Notes under the pieces: generated by a model
Database searches by the model: none
What the model saw: the letters and a program-made list of their open reading frames with translations, nothing else
Told to the model about the DNA's origin: nothing
In this document: positions 53,507 through 63,184 of the stretch, in pieces
Layout of the letters: the number at the start of each line of letters is the position of its first letter
Position numbering within the stretch: the first letter of the stretch is position 1
Position numbers and translations under genes: made by a program
Source of the DNA: Bacillus sp. PAMC26568
GTDB lineage: Bacteria; Bacillota; Bacilli; Bacillales; Bacillaceae
NCBI RefSeq assembly: GCF_014235785.1
Contig: NZ_CP060137.1
Location: forward strand, 1,116,001 to 1,180,000
Length of the DNA stretch: 64,000 bases
Reading direction: 5' to 3'

Positions 53507-53974
53507 ATGAAACAAATATCATACATACATTCACCTTTGAATCAATGGAGAGAATCCTTTTCGTTCTATTATTCTTTAAAAGTCCGTTTTTCCGAAACAG
53601 ATATGTTCGGACACATGAACAACACTTCATCCATTTCATATTTTGAAGAAGCACGGATTGAATTTTTTAAGCATGCCGGACTCATGCAAAATTGGCTAAA
53701 AAAAGACAGCGAGCTTATTCCTGTTGTTGCAGACATTCAATGTGATTACGTGAAGCAAGTCTTTTTTGATGAAACGATTCGCCTTTATGTAAAAGTTGCT
53801 TCAATCGGCAATTCTTCATTGGACCTTCATTATTGTGCAGTTAATGAAAAAGATGACGTTTGTTTTACAGGACGAGGCACCGTTGTGCAAATTTCGAAAT
53901 ACAATGGAAAAAGTGTACCGTTTCTTGAATTGGAAAAGAAGATGCTCACGCAATCTGAAGTATTTGCAACCTGA
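53507..53974 (+). CDS. ysmA: Acyl-CoA thioesterase-like hotdog protein YsmA
   Basis: A 155-residue 4HBT-type hotdog-fold protein. The catalytic-loop pattern is SLKVRFSETDMFGHMNNTSSI, where the D of the TDMFGHMNN motif is the expected nucleophile or base; then YFEEARIEFF follows. It probably hydrolyses an acyl-CoA, but the substrate is not readable. GAGGAGAG precedes the ATG. It lies between sdhB and gerE, as in B. subtilis. Confidence 0.87.
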   Translation: MKQISYIHSPLNQWRESFSFYYSLKVRFSETDMFGHMNNTSSISYFEEARIEFFKHAGLMQNWLKKDSELIPVVADIQCDYVKQVFFDETIRLYVKVASIGNSSLDLHYCAVNEKDDVCFTGRGTVVQISKYNGKSVPFLELEKKMLTQSEVFAT

Positions 53975-54018
53975 AAAATGGACTCGGAAATAAAAGGATT
54001 TCAGCCAAGATTCCTGTC

Positions 54019-54046
54019 ACCCCATTTGCAGTGAGCACATACTATA
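54019..54046 (+). promoter_or_regulatory. SigK-type promoter of gerE
   Basis: CATACTATA (54038-54046) fits the SigK -10 CATANNNTA exactly, and an AC dinucleotide (54019-54020) lies 17 bp upstream in CACC. gerE is a late mother-cell gene under SigK in B. subtilis. Confidence 0.7.
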
Positions 54047-54109
54047 TGTTGACTAATCTTATACCCATTCGTTAGATCGGCTCGCACCTAGCAAGGAGGG
54101 TTACAATTC

Positions 54110-54334
54110 TTGAAAGAGAAAGAGTTTCAATCAAAGCCATTACTCACGAAAAGAGAGAGAGAAGTTTTCGAATTATTAGTTCAGGACAAAACAACGAAAG
54201 AAATAGCGGGCGAGCTCTTTATTAGTGAAAAAACAGTTCGGAACCATATTTCCAATGCGATGCAAAAGCTTGGGGTAAAGGGGAGATCACAAGCTGTTGT
54301 TGAGCTCCTTCGTATGGGTGAACTTGAGCTCTAA
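54110..54334 (+). CDS. gerE: Spore coat and germination transcriptional regulator GerE
   Basis: Small LuxR/FixJ-type DNA-binding protein that acts with SigK in the late mother cell, activating and repressing coat genes. The 74-residue protein is a bare helix-turn-helix domain: [20 protein letters not shown], then [20 protein letters not shown] and [20 protein letters not shown]. The start is TTG at 54110, with AAGGAGGG at 54093-54100. It has its own promoter and terminator. Confidence 0.96.
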   Translation: MKEKEFQSKPLLTKREREVFELLVQDKTTKEIAGELFISEKTVRNHISNAMQKLGVKGRSQAVVELLRMGELEL

Positions 54335-54337
54335 TAC

Positions 54338-54371
54338 GTACCGGCTGACCTTGATTTAAGGGTAGCCGGTT
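54338..54371 (+). terminator. gerE terminator
   Basis: ACCGGCTGACC and GGGTAGCCGGT pair with one internal mismatch around an 8-nt loop, followed by TTATTATTTT. The next 310 bp to ysmB hold no gene that I can support. Confidence 0.78.
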
Positions 54372-54681
54372 ATTATTTTCGTTAAAAAAGAAGACTGTGT
54401 TCGCATAAATGGATGTTTTCCGAAGATAGACTTATTCACGTCTATTATTAGGATTACGTGATCTAAAACATAAAGGGCAATCTTAATATAAAGATTGAAT
54501 ACAAAAAGTATGAATGAAAGCAAAAGTGGGTTTGAAAAGAGCCTGCAATTCCAATTTCTCATATCGGTTAAATATATGAAACTTGCATTTTTCCTCAAAA
54601 ACATAGAAAATGTATGTGATACGCACAATCGCAGAATTTGTTTTATTTCGTGCGGTCAGATTGAATGAGTGAGGGTTGCAG

Positions 54682-55134
54682 ATGACAGTTCATAATGATG
54701 TATTAAGTGATAAAATGGTAGCAGATATGGAGAAGTCACTAAGGCATATTTCTGTAATGGTTAAACAGAAGGGCCGAGAAATTCTCAATCAATTTCCGAT
54801 TACACCGCCTCAGTTTGTGGCCCTGCAGTGGCTTTCCGAATTTGGTGATATGACGGTTGGTGAATTATCAAATAAGATGTATCTTGCTTGCAGCACCACA
54901 ACGGATCTGGTCGATCGCATGGAAAAAAATAAGCTTGTCGTAAGGATAAAGGATCCAAATGACCGCCGTGTTGTGCAGGTGCATTTGCTTGAAGAGGGGC
55001 AGCGCATCATCGAAGAAGTAATTCATGAACGTCAACAATACTTAAAAAATGTCTTAAAAAATTATGACATGCAGGAAATAGTAGAACTTGAAAAGTCGTT
55101 ATTGAAATTACATCAAGAAATGAGAGAAGAATGA
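54682..55134 (+). CDS. ysmB: MarR family transcriptional regulator YsmB
   Basis: A 150-residue winged-helix protein with helices for dimerisation at both ends and the MarR DNA-binding core TPPQFVALQWLSEFGDMTVG, LSNKMYLACSTTTDLVDRME and the wing VVRIKDPNDRRVVQVHL, including the conserved D-x-R-DRR pattern. Target genes and ligand are unknown. GAGGG lies 8-9 bp before ATG 54682. racE starts 9 bp after its stop, suggesting an operon. Confidence 0.9.
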   Translation: MTVHNDVLSDKMVADMEKSLRHISVMVKQKGREILNQFPITPPQFVALQWLSEFGDMTVGELSNKMYLACSTTTDLVDRMEKNKLVVRIKDPNDRRVVQVHLLEEGQRIIEEVIHERQQYLKNVLKNYDMQEIVELEKSLLKLHQEMREE

Positions 55135-55143
55135 GGCGATTTT

Positions 55144-55941
55144 TTGAACAGAGCGATTGGCGTCATTGATTCCGGTGTCGGCGGACTTACCGTTGCACGC
55201 GAAATCATGAGGCAATTACCAAATGAAGACATCATCTATTTGGGTGATACGGCAAGGTGTCCATATGGACCGAGGCCGCTTGAAGAGGTACGATCATTCA
55301 CGTGGGAAATGACGAATTATCTCTTATCGAATCATCATATAAAAATGCTTGTTATTGCATGTAATACAGCTACCGCTATTGCATTGAAGGAAATTCAGGA
55401 TGAACTGGACATACCAGTTGTAGGTGTCATCTTCCCCGGAGCCCGTACAGCCATTAAAGTAACTAGAAATAATCATATAGGCGTAATCGGAACGGTTAAT
55501 ACGGTTGCAAGCAAAGCATATGAGAATGCTCTCAAAACAATTAAAAATACCGTTGAAGTGGAAAGTCTGGCATGTCCTTCTTTCGTACCGTTAGTTGAAA
55601 GCGGCGATTACGAAAATGAGTACGCGGTATCCATCGTTGAGGAATCTCTTTTTCCATTAAGGGATCAGCCAATTGACACGCTTATCCTTGGATGTACTCA
55701 TTACCCGGTTTTAAAAACAATAATTGAAGAGTATATGGGACCTAAGGTAAAAATTATCAGCTCAGGAGACGAAACGGCTCGTGAAGTCAGTACAATCCTG
55801 TCTTATAAAGATGCTTTAAATCAAACGCGAGCTGAAAATCAACATTTGTTTTTAACAACAGGATCAAAGGAGCTTTTCCAGCGAATCGCTTCTCAATTAT
55901 TTGAGCAGCCTGTTGAAAATGTAAGATCTATCACATTATAG
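55144..55941 (+). CDS. racE: Glutamate racemase
   Basis: Makes D-glutamate for peptidoglycan. The 265-residue protein has the N-terminal [17 protein letters not shown] and the two catalytic cysteines, C73 in [10 protein letters not shown] and C184 in [10 protein letters not shown]. The start is TTG at 55144, with AGAAGAATGAGG upstream. The name racE follows B. subtilis usage, where this locus carries the main racemase. Confidence 0.95.
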   Translation: MNRAIGVIDSGVGGLTVAREIMRQLPNEDIIYLGDTARCPYGPRPLEEVRSFTWEMTNYLLSNHHIKMLVIACNTATAIALKEIQDELDIPVVGVIFPGARTAIKVTRNNHIGVIGTVNTVASKAYENALKTIKNTVEVESLACPSFVPLVESGDYENEYAVSIVEESLFPLRDQPIDTLILGCTHYPVLKTIIEEYMGPKVKIISSGDETAREVSTILSYKDALNQTRAENQHLFLTTGSKELFQRIASQLFEQPVENVRSITL

Positions 55942-55943
55942 TC

Positions 55944-55975
55944 AAAAAAGGAGCCGATATCGGTTCCTTTTTCTT
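55944..55975 (+). terminator. racE terminator
   Basis: AAAAGGAGCCGAT pairs with ATCGGTTCCTTTT (one G-T mismatch), followed by T residues. Confidence 0.88.
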
Positions 55976-56123
55976 TTTGGAAACATCTTAAGGTCTTAAT
56001 TTCCTCTAGAAAACGATTTAAAACATACTCCATCTGCTCGTACAAAATTTCTTTTCAAATTCGGTCTAAAACATCAATGAGCTCGTATACATAGTAGTAC
56101 AAACTGCCTTAGGAGGGAATTGT

Positions 56124-57206
56124 ATGTCTCAAAATAGAAACATGAAGATTGCTGCTACAGTTATTACCTCGACGCTGCTCATGTCAGGATGCGGATTATT
56201 CGGCGGAGAAAAACCAAAAGAATTAGATCCTCCGCAAGATGTTTCGTATGTAGAAGATGGTGATAAAGTAAACGAAGATACACTGAAAGAAGAAGAATCA
56301 GCTGCAGGTGAAAAAGGAGAAGAAAAAGCTCAAACGAATACTAGGCAGTTATACTTAATTGACAGCAATGGATTGGTCGTCGCCCAATCATTTGATTTGC
56401 CTAAGCAAGAAGGCGTAGCAAAGCAAGTGCTGGAATACCTTGTTGCAGGCGGACCGGTCAGCAATATCCTTCCTGATGGTTTCAGAGCTGTTATTCCGCA
56501 GGATACTCAAGTTGATGTAAATGTAAAAGATGGAACAGCTATCGTTGACTTTTCAAAAGAATTTAAAAACTATCAAGCTGAGGATGAGCTCAAAATCCTT
56601 CAATCCATTACGTGGACGCTGACGCAGTTTGATTCTGTAAAAACGGTTAAGATTATGATCAATGGTCATGAACAGAAGGAAATGCCGGTTAATGGCACGC
56701 CTATCAGCAGTGAATTAAGCCGTGCGGATGGAATTAACTTTGATACAGCAGATGTCATGGACATTACAAATACAAAACCGCTGACCGTATATTTTACAGC
56801 ACAGCACAATGATCAGGAATACTATGTCCCTGTTACAACAAGGATCAGCAATGATGAAAAAGATCCAATCGCAGCTGTTGTCAAAGAATTGACAGAGGGC
56901 CCTTCGATTGCAAGTGCACTGCTCAGTACATTTGAGCCTAGTGTGAAACTGCTGGATGAACCTAAGGTTGAAGATGGAACGGTAACACTTAATTTCAATG
57001 AATCAATCTATGGAAGTGCTGATGAAGAGAAAAAGATGGTGTCTAAGCATGTTCTGAACTCTCTTGTTTTATCACTGACAGAACAGCCTGGTATTGAAGA
57101 AGTCGTTTTAACGGTTGATGGAAAAGCGGATTTAGTGAATGAAGACGGCAAAAAAATTGCAGAGCCGGTCTCTCGTCCAGTCAATGTGAACACAGGTAGT
57201 TTTTAA
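56124..57206 (+). CDS. gerM: Spore germination/sporulation lipoprotein GerM
   Basis: Exported lipoprotein needed for normal sporulation and germination; in B. subtilis it localises at the septum and engulfment channel complex. The 360-residue precursor has a signal peptide with lipobox LMSGC (Cys about residue 23), an acidic linker, then two GerMN domains: about 70-205 ([15 protein letters not shown]...) and about 220-345 ([20 protein letters not shown]). AGGAGGGAATTGT precedes the ATG. A sporulation promoter is expected but not clear to me. Confidence 0.94.
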   Translation: MSQNRNMKIAATVITSTLLMSGCGLFGGEKPKELDPPQDVSYVEDGDKVNEDTLKEEESAAGEKGEEKAQTNTRQLYLIDSNGLVVAQSFDLPKQEGVAKQVLEYLVAGGPVSNILPDGFRAVIPQDTQVDVNVKDGTAIVDFSKEFKNYQAEDELKILQSITWTLTQFDSVKTVKIMINGHEQKEMPVNGTPISSELSRADGINFDTADVMDITNTKPLTVYFTAQHNDQEYYVPVTTRISNDEKDPIAAVVKELTEGPSIASALLSTFEPSVKLLDEPKVEDGTVTLNFNESIYGSADEEKKMVSKHVLNSLVLSLTEQPGIEEVVLTVDGKADLVNEDGKKIAEPVSRPVNVNTGSF

Positions 57207-57243
57207 TCATCCATTTTTGATATACTATATAAAGAGAACAAAA

Positions 57244-57276
57244 GAGGTAGTCATAAGCGCTGCCTCTTCTTTATTG
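57244..57276 (+). terminator. gerM terminator
   Basis: AAGAGGTAG and CTGCCTCTT form the stem (one G-T pair) with a 9-nt loop and a T-rich tail. Confidence 0.78.
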
Positions 57277-57324
57277 TTTATACATAAATGTTTGATCAGC
57301 ACTAGGATTGATCGGAGGAATAAG

Positions 57325-58083
57325 ATGAGACATGATGGACGCAAACAAGATGAGTTAAGAAAAGTTCAAATAGTGGCGGATTTCGTGAAGCACCCTGAAG
57401 GTTCTGTGCTAATCAGTGTTGGCGATACGAAAGTCATTTGCAACGCAAGCATTGAAGACCGGGTACCTCCTTTTATGAGGGGGGAAGGTAAAGGATGGAT
57501 CACAGCTGAATATTCGATGCTGCCCCGTGCAACGGAACAGCGCACAATCAGGGAATCTTCAAAAGGTAAAATAACCGGACGCACAATGGAGATTCAGCGT
57601 TTAATTGGACGAGCCTTGCGTGCAGTTGTCGATCTGGACAAATTAGGCGAACGAACGATTTGGATTGACTGTGACGTCATTCAGGCAGATGGCGGGACAA
57701 GAACAGCATCCATCACTGGAGCTTTCGTAGCCATGACACTAGCACTTGGAAAGCTTATATCTCAGAAAAAAATAAGCACACTGCCGATTACTGATTTTCT
57801 TGCAGCAACTTCAGTCGGAATTGATTCAAAGCTAGGTGAGATCTTAGATTTAAATTATATCGAGGATTCATCGGCTGAGGTGGATATGAATGTCATAATG
57901 ACATCTTCAGGAAAGTTTGTAGAGCTTCAGGGAACTGGGGAAGAAGCAACTTTTTCAAGAGAAGAACTCAATGAATTGCTTGATTTAGCTGAAAAAGGGA
58001 TTAAGTCACTCATATCAATTCAAATGGAGGCCCTTGGAGATTTAGCTCTAAAAATCATCGATCAAAAAGATGGAAAGGGATGA
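57325..58083 (+). CDS. rph: Ribonuclease PH
   Basis: Phosphorolytic 3'-exoribonuclease that trims tRNA precursors. The 252-residue protein begins [16 protein letters not shown] and has the phosphate/RNA-binding sites [19 protein letters not shown] and [22 protein letters not shown] at 57325 follows CGGAGGAAT; upstream in-frame codons run through the gerM terminator and are not plausible. rdgB begins 4 bp after its stop. Confidence 0.96.
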   Translation: MRHDGRKQDELRKVQIVADFVKHPEGSVLISVGDTKVICNASIEDRVPPFMRGEGKGWITAEYSMLPRATEQRTIRESSKGKITGRTMEIQRLIGRALRAVVDLDKLGERTIWIDCDVIQADGGTRTASITGAFVAMTLALGKLISQKKISTLPITDFLAATSVGIDSKLGEILDLNYIEDSSAEVDMNVIMTSSGKFVELQGTGEEATFSREELNELLDLAEKGIKSLISIQMEALGDLALKIIDQKDGKG

Positions 58084-58087
58084 GTCT

Positions 58088-58675
58088 ATGAAGGAAGTCA
58101 TTATTGCAACGAAAAATGCAGGAAAGTTAGTTGAATTTCAGTCTATTCTGTCAGCGTATGATTTGAAGGCAATTTCTTTGCTTGATCTTGAAGAGTCGCC
58201 TGATGTCGAGGAAACAGGCTCTACTTTTGAAGAGAATGCCATACTAAAAGCTGAAGCCATTTCAAAAATGTATGGAAAAATGGCGATAGCGGATGATTCA
58301 GGTCTATCTGTCGACTTTCTTGGAGGGGAACCGGGTATTTATTCAGCCCGTTATGCAGGTGTTGATAAGAACGATGCAGCAAATATTGAAAAAGTGCTGA
58401 ATAAATTAAATGGCATTACAAAAGAAGAACGGAATGCAAGATTCCGCTGTGCGCTTGCACTTGCAGAACCAGGCCGGGAAACGATTACAGTAGAGGGATC
58501 TGTTGAAGGTTATATTACGGATGAACCAATCGGGGAAAATGGATTTGGCTATGATCCCATTTTTCTAGTAAAAGATAAAGCTAAAACGATGGCGCAATTG
58601 ACAAAGGAAGAAAAAAACAAAATCAGCCATCGTGCAGTTGCGCTGCAAAAGCTTGCGAAACTGTTACAAGCCTGA
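58088..58675 (+). CDS. rdgB: XTP/dITP diphosphatase (non-canonical purine NTPase)
   Basis: Hydrolyses dITP, XTP and related triphosphates to keep deaminated purines out of nucleic acids. The 195-residue Ham1/RdgB protein opens KEVIIATKNAGKLVEFQSI and has the catalytic AIADDSGLSVDFLGGEPGIY and NGFGYDPIFL motifs, with SHRAVALQKL near the end. ATG at 58088 has AAGGGATGAG upstream, inside the rph end. The B. subtilis equivalent is ysnA. Confidence 0.95.
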   Translation: MKEVIIATKNAGKLVEFQSILSAYDLKAISLLDLEESPDVEETGSTFEENAILKAEAISKMYGKMAIADDSGLSVDFLGGEPGIYSARYAGVDKNDAANIEKVLNKLNGITKEERNARFRCALALAEPGRETITVEGSVEGYITDEPIGENGFGYDPIFLVKDKAKTMAQLTKEEKNKISHRAVALQKLAKLLQA

Positions 58676-58693
58676 CGATGGGGAGTTTTAACC

Positions 58694-59206
58694 ATGAAAG
58701 TATTAATTATCAGTGACAGCCACGGATTAACGGATGAGCTTCAAGAAATCAGGGAACGGCATCAAAGGGAAACAGATGCGATGTTTCACTGCGGGGATTC
58801 CGAGCTAGAGGCCGATCATTCTGCTATACAGGGGTTTGCTGCTGTCCGAGGAAATTGTGACTATGAAGAGCGGTTTGCAAATGAAGTCATTGAAGATGTC
58901 GATGGATACCGTTTCTTTGTTGCTCACGGACATCTGCACAATGTAAAATCGACCCTTATGAACTTGAAATACAGTGCGGCTGAACATGCTGCGAAGATTG
59001 TCTGCTTTGGCCATTCCCATGTTGCTGGAGCGGAATATGTCGACAATATTCTCTTCATCAATCCTGGCAGCATCAGACTTCCGCGGATGCGAAATGAAAA
59101 AACATATGTTATATTAGAAATACAAAATAAAGTAGCGGAATTGACCTTTTACGAGCCAAATGGTTCTCTTGTAACCAGCATGACTCAAAGGTTTGAGCTA
59201 GTATAA
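58694..59206 (+). CDS. ysnB: MJ0936/YfcE-type metallophosphoesterase YsnB
   Basis: Predicted phosphodiesterase of 170 residues. Metal-binding motifs are visible in order: VLIISDSHG (D, H), MFHCGDSE, VRGNCDYEE, FVAHGHLHNV and CFGHSHVAG, then NPGSIRLPR. The substrate is unknown. It follows rdgB by 18 bp, giving a likely rph-rdgB-ysnB operon, as in B. subtilis. Confidence 0.92.
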   Translation: MKVLIISDSHGLTDELQEIRERHQRETDAMFHCGDSELEADHSAIQGFAAVRGNCDYEERFANEVIEDVDGYRFFVAHGHLHNVKSTLMNLKYSAAEHAAKIVCFGHSHVAGAEYVDNILFINPGSIRLPRMRNEKTYVILEIQNKVAELTFYEPNGSLVTSMTQRFELV

Positions 59207-59208
59207 TC

Positions 59209-59240
59209 ATGAAAGAGGGATATTTTCCCCTCTTTCATAA
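59209..59240 (+). terminator. Hairpin after ysnB
   Basis: ATGAAAGAGG pairs with CCTCTTTCAT around a short loop. The tail is A-rich rather than T-rich, so on the plus strand it is an atypical terminator or an RNA-end stabiliser. Confidence 0.55.
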
Positions 59241-59257
59241 AAATATTGAAAAAGTTA

Positions 59258-59286
59258 TTGACTTTTATCGTGCAGGAACATATAAT
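59258..59286 (+). promoter_or_regulatory. SigA promoter of the tRNA-Arg gene
   Basis: TTGACT (59258-59263) and a perfect TATAAT (59281-59286) with a 17-bp spacer. The start is expected about 40 nt before the tRNA. Confidence 0.82.
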
Positions 59287-59331
59287 AAAAAATGTCGCTG
59301 ATACATTATCACGACGTTCACAAATGAAGAT

Positions 59332-59408
59332 GTCCCAGTAGCTCAGCCGGATAGAGCATACGCCTTCTAAGCGTACGGTCGGGAGTTCGAATCTCTCCTG
59401 GGACGCCA
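59332..59408 (+). tRNA. tRNA-Arg (anticodon UCU), CCA encoded
   Basis: The acceptor arms GTCCCAG and CTGGGAC pair, followed by discriminator G and encoded CCA (59406-59408). The D arm has GCTCAGCCGGATAGAGC, the anticodon stem TACGC/GCGTA encloses loop CTTCTAA with anticodon TCT at 59366-59368, and the T loop reads GTTCGAATC. It decodes AGA (and AGG). It stands alone with its own promoter and terminator. Confidence 0.97.
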
Positions 59409-59421
59409 TACTTAATACATA

Positions 59422-59458
59422 CAACTTCTTTCGATTTGATCGGAAGAAGTTTTTTGTT
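59422..59458 (+). terminator. tRNA-Arg terminator
   Basis: AACTTCTT and AAGAAGTT form the stem around a 13-nt loop, followed by a T run. Confidence 0.85.
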
Positions 59459-59955
59459 TTATTTTTTTGGTCTGATCCGTTTCTTAATTCGAAATCCACT
59501 TTTCTAGCTGCACTTGGCCATTTGTGAAAGCACATACTTCAAAGTATCAGGGCATCCATCCGAGCAAAATCCACGGCTTATTATCCTAAATCGAGTACTT
59601 ATTCTCCGCGTGATGTATTTTATAATCTGAATACCAGTTTTACTATTTTAGATGCTTGTTTTGTAATCCTGCGGAAGTATAAACTCAGGTGTTCAAATTT
59701 ACCAGCTCCTAGGCCAAACTTTAAAACTAAAATAATGATCACCTTTTTCTGCTAAATACAATCTCAGTTAAAAGAGCTACTTTCCCTAACAATCTATCTT
59801 GTGTTCTTCATAAAGAATCCTCGAAAATCGATATCACTAAAACAAATTTGCCCCCTCTTTTTACCCTGAAAAACCACTCAAAACTCTGTCAGACAATCTC
59901 ACAGAAAAAAACTTCAAAAAAACTTCAAAAAAATGAATTCCCTATTATGACAGGC
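59459..59955. other. Gene-free spacer before the ilv region
   Basis: About 500 bp of AT-rich DNA with no supportable gene, RNA or repeat on either strand. A longer minus-strand frame reads back through the tRNA and is discounted. The right end contains a doubled AAAAAAACTTC word. Confidence 0.5.
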
Positions 59956-59971
59956 ATGTAAGCGTATACAA
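59956..59971. promoter_or_regulatory. Perfect cre site upstream of ilvE
   Basis: ATGTAAGCGTATACAA fits WTGNAARCGNWWWCAW at every position. Its centre lies about 88 bp before the predicted ilvE transcription start. In B. subtilis CcpA activates ilv-leu from a cre site at about the same distance upstream, so activation rather than repression is the likely effect here. Confidence 0.82.
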
Positions 59972-60016
59972 ATAAACAAACAAATCTAAATTATCTAATA
60001 ATTCACAAAAAGACGG

Positions 60017-60045
60017 TTGACACCTTTATTTAATGGGCGTAATAT
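60017..60045 (+). promoter_or_regulatory. SigA promoter of ilvE
   Basis: TTGACA (60017-60022) and TAATAT (60040-60045) spaced 17 bp. The start is expected near 60052, giving a leader of about 130 nt before ilvE. Confidence 0.7.
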
Positions 60046-60180
60046 AGGCTCAAATATAAGTTACATGAACATGTGAGGTTCATTTAAAAGAGTCCATAAC
60101 AAACGTTATACGGATTTTTTTTACACACTATATTTCAACTGATTAACGCGTTTAGACTTTAAAAGAAAGGTGTGCTCTTT

Positions 60181-61086
60181 ATGGGTGACCAATGGATTTT
60201 TCTTAATAATGAATTTGTAAAAAAAGAAGATGCTAAAGTTTCAGTTTATGATCACGGATTCCTGTACGGAGATGGAATTTTCGAAGGAATCAGAGTTTAC
60301 AGCGGTAATATTTTCAGATTAAATGAGCACATGAAACGCCTTTACGAGTCTGCTAGATCCATTTTACTCAACATGCCATATACGCAAGAGGAAATGACGG
60401 ATTTAACAGTAAAGACGGTTGAGAAAAATGGATTAGATGACGCATACATCAGACTGGTTGTCTCAAGAGGAGTCGGTGATCTTGGGCTTGATCCATATAA
60501 ATGCAAAGAAGCGAACGTCGTCATTATTGTAGAACCGCTGTCAATCTTCCCAAAACATTTGTATGAAACAGGGATAGACATTGTAACAGTTCCTACAAGA
60601 CGCAATAGACCGGACGTTCTCAGTCCTAAAGTTAAATCTCTGAACTACCTTAACAATGTCCTCGTGAAAATTGAAGCGCATCTCGCAAATGTAAGCGAAG
60701 CGTTAATGCTGAATGATCAAGGCTACGTCGCAGAAGGATCTGCTGACAACGTCTTTATCTATAAAAATAAAAAACTTTTAACTCCGCCAGGCTATTTAGG
60801 AGCACTTGAAGGAGTTACCCGCAATGTCATTATCGAAATAGCAGAAGAACTTGGCTACGATGTTCGTGAAGAACCTTTCACCAGACATGATGTGTATACA
60901 GCGGATGAGGTTTTCTTAACTGGAACTGCAGCTGAAGTCATTGCAGTTGTAAAGGTTGATGGAAGAGAAATTGGAGACGGGCAGCCAGGAGAACATACAA
61001 ACAGATTGCTTGAGTGTTTTAGAGAAAAAGTAATTTCAGATGGCGTGAAAGTAAAAGGCAGCAATCCAAGTTTACATGTTAGTTAA
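60181..61086 (+). CDS. ilvE: Branched-chain amino acid aminotransferase (class IV)
   Basis: PLP enzyme that makes valine, isoleucine and leucine from their 2-oxo acids with glutamate as donor. The 301-residue protein starts GDQWIFLNNEFVKKEDAKVS, has FLYGDGIFEGIRVYSG, the PLP-lysine region SPKVKSLNYLNNVLVKIEA and the EVFLTGTAAEVIAV motif. ATG at 60181 has AAAGGTG at 60166-60172. It lies before the leucine T-box of ilvB. A class IV D-amino acid transaminase is the alternative, but the operon context supports IlvE. Confidence 0.92.
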   Translation: MGDQWIFLNNEFVKKEDAKVSVYDHGFLYGDGIFEGIRVYSGNIFRLNEHMKRLYESARSILLNMPYTQEEMTDLTVKTVEKNGLDDAYIRLVVSRGVGDLGLDPYKCKEANVVIIVEPLSIFPKHLYETGIDIVTVPTRRNRPDVLSPKVKSLNYLNNVLVKIEAHLANVSEALMLNDQGYVAEGSADNVFIYKNKKLLTPPGYLGALEGVTRNVIIEIAEELGYDVREEPFTRHDVYTADEVFLTGTAAEVIAVVKVDGREIGDGQPGEHTNRLLECFREKVISDGVKVKGSNPSLHVS

Positions 61087-61098
61087 GGATACTATAAA
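61071..61098 (+). promoter_or_regulatory. Possible promoter of the ilvB T-box leader
   Basis: TTTACA (61071-61076), overlapping the ilvE end, is followed after 16 bp by TATAAA (61093-61098). If used, transcription starts just before the T-box leader and ilvBNC can be expressed without ilvE. Confidence 0.4.
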
Positions 61099-61104
61099 TT
61101 AAAA

Positions 61105-61397
61105 CGCTGAAGAGGAAAAGTAGCCCAAAAAACAAGGATCTAAAGAGAGCTGGTGGAGCTGAGAACCGGCGGTCCCTTTTTAGGTGAACTCACCTCTGAG
61201 TGCTGATTTGAACGTTTAGTAGAATCAGCCGAGTGCCATTTACACAGCACTCGTTATCAAAAGAAAGTCATCGACTTTCATAAGGTGGCCAATTAATGGC
61301 CATGAACAAGGGTGGTACCGCGAAAAGTGTTCTCAAACCTTCTCGCCCCTTTGACTCACATGATACGTGGGCAATATTGGGGAGGGAAGGTTTTTTA
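61105..61397 (+). promoter_or_regulatory. T-box leader of ilvB, specifier CTC (Leu)
   Basis: The leader has the T-box AACAAGGGTGGTACCGCG (61305-61322) and a terminator formed by AACCTTC and CCCC with GGGGAGGGAAGGTT, then a T run (61336-61397). The specifier is CTC at 61189-61191 in GAACTCACCTCT, in the same context as the pheS and thrS specifiers. Leucine starvation should permit read-through into ilvBNC, as in the B. subtilis ilv-leu operon. Confidence 0.92.
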
Positions 61398-61465
61398 TTT
61401 TGAAATAATTAGAGAAAAATAAAAAAAGGCTTAAAGATGCAAGCGGGAAAAAGGAGGCAAAATCA

Positions 61466-63184
61466 ATGAGTATGAAAGTACAATTGGATGCACAGTCTGC
61501 CAAATGTACGAAAACGATGTCTGGGGCTATGATGATGATTGAAGCTTTAAAACAGGAAAGGGTAGAGGTGATTTTCGGATATCCAGGCGGTGCCGTTCTT
61601 CCAATCTATGACAAACTCTACGATTCCGGCATGTATCACATTTTAACTCGTCATGAGCAAGGCGGAATCCACGCAGCAGAAGGCTATGCAAGAGTTTCAG
61701 GGAAACCTGGGGTTGTTATTGCAACTTCAGGACCAGGAGCGACAAACCTGATTACAGGACTTACGGATGCCATGATTGATTCTCTGCCTCTGGTCGTATT
61801 CACAGGCCAGGTCGCATCTTCTGTTATTGGGACAGATGCCTTTCAGGAAGCAGATGTTTTAGGAATTACAATGCCAATCACAAAGCACAATTATCAAGTA
61901 AGGGATGTCAATGATTTTCCGCGAATCATCAAAGAAGCTTTTCACATCGCAACAACGGGAAGACCGGGTCCGGTACTCATAGATGTTCCAAAAGATATTG
62001 CAGTCGCAGAAGGGATCTTTAATTATGATAATCCTGTTCATCTGCCGGGCTATCAGCCAAAAATGGAGCCGAATTACCTTCAGATCAGAAAGCTTGTCGA
62101 AGCAGTAAGCAGTGCTAAAAAGCCAGTTATTCTAGCAGGTGCAGGCGTTCTGCATGCCAAGGCAAGCGAGCAATTAAAAAAATACGCAGAGCAGCAGCAC
62201 ATTCCAGTCGCAAATACATTGCTCGGACTCGGAAGCTTCCCGGCAGATCATCCGCTCTTCCTTGGGATGGCAGGTATGCATGGTACATATACCGCAAATA
62301 CGGCGTTATATGAATGTGATTTATTAATAAGTGTTGGAGCAAGGTTCGATGACAGGGTAACAGGAAATTTAAATCATTTTGCCAAAAGTGCGACGATTGC
62401 TCACATTGATATCGATCCCGCTGAAATCGGTAAAGTAGTAGAAACGAAAATACCAGTAGTTGGAGATGCAAGACTTGTTCTTGAAAACTTAATTCACCAA
62501 AATGGGAAACGCGGACAGCATGATGAATGGTATGCAGCCCTGCAGAGGAATAAAGCGGAAGCTCCCCTCTGGTATGAAAAGTCTGAAAAGGAATTAAAGC
62601 CGCAGTATATGTTAGAACTCATTCATGAGTGGACAAACGGGGAAGCCATTATTTCAACAGATGTCGGACAGCATCAAATGTGGGCGGCACAATATTACCG
62701 GCTGCAGCAGCCAAATCGCTGGGTAACGTCGGGAGGGCTTGGCACGATGGGGTTCGGATTGCCGGCAGCTATCGGAGCCCAGCTTGCAGAAAAAAATGCA
62801 AATGTCGTCGCAATCCTTGGAGATGGCGGGTTTCAGATGACACTTCAGGAATTATCTGTTATCCACGAACTGAAATTACCGATTAAAGTGATTTTACTTA
62901 ACAATGGAGTGCTTGGAATGGTCAGACAGTGGCAGGAAATTTTCTACGAGGAACGCTACTCACAATCCGTATTCCAGTCACAGCCTGATTTTGTGAAATT
63001 AGCGGAAGCGTACGGGATGAAAGGACTGAAAATTCAGACTGAAAAAGACTTCCCAGCTTTCAAACAGGCACTTTTATCAGATGAGCCGGTGTTAATCGAC
63101 GTAAATGTATGCCAAAAAGAAAATGTTTATCCAATGATTGCCCCAGGCAAAGGACTGCATGAAATGGTGGGTGTTAGACCGTGA
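61466..63184 (+). CDS. ilvB: Acetolactate synthase large subunit
   Basis: TPP enzyme condensing pyruvate with pyruvate or 2-oxobutyrate, the first common step of branched-chain synthesis. The 572-residue protein has the N-terminal [20 protein letters not shown] and [15 protein letters not shown] with [15 protein letters not shown] (catalytic Glu), and the C-terminal TPP motif [20 protein letters not shown] with [25 protein letters not shown] precedes ATG 61466. The stop overlaps ilvN by 4 bp. Confidence 0.96.
   Translation: MSMKVQLDAQSAKCTKTMSGAMMMIEALKQERVEVIFGYPGGAVLPIYDKLYDSGMYHILTRHEQGGIHAAEGYARVSGKPGVVIATSGPGATNLITGLTDAMIDSLPLVVFTGQVASSVIGTDAFQEADVLGITMPITKHNYQVRDVNDFPRIIKEAFHIATTGRPGPVLIDVPKDIAVAEGIFNYDNPVHLPGYQPKMEPNYLQIRKLVEAVSSAKKPVILAGAGVLHAKASEQLKKYAEQQHIPVANTLLGLGSFPADHPLFLGMAGMHGTYTANTALYECDLLISVGARFDDRVTGNLNHFAKSATIAHIDIDPAEIGKVVETKIPVVGDARLVLENLIHQNGKRGQHDEWYAALQRNKAEAPLWYEKSEKELKPQYMLELIHEWTNGEAIISTDVGQHQMWAAQYYRLQQPNRWVTSGGLGTMGFGLPAAIGAQLAEKNANVVAILGDGGFQMTLQELSVIHELKLPIKVILLNNGVLGMVRQWQEIFYEERYSQSVFQSQPDFVKLAEAYGMKGLKIQTEKDFPAFKQALLSDEPVLIDVNVCQKENVYPMIAPGKGLHEMVGVRP

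Noticed and set aside
59185-59535. Minus-strand frame of 116 codons after ysnB
   Set aside because: It runs antisense across the tRNA-Arg gene and two hairpins, so it cannot be a normal gene.
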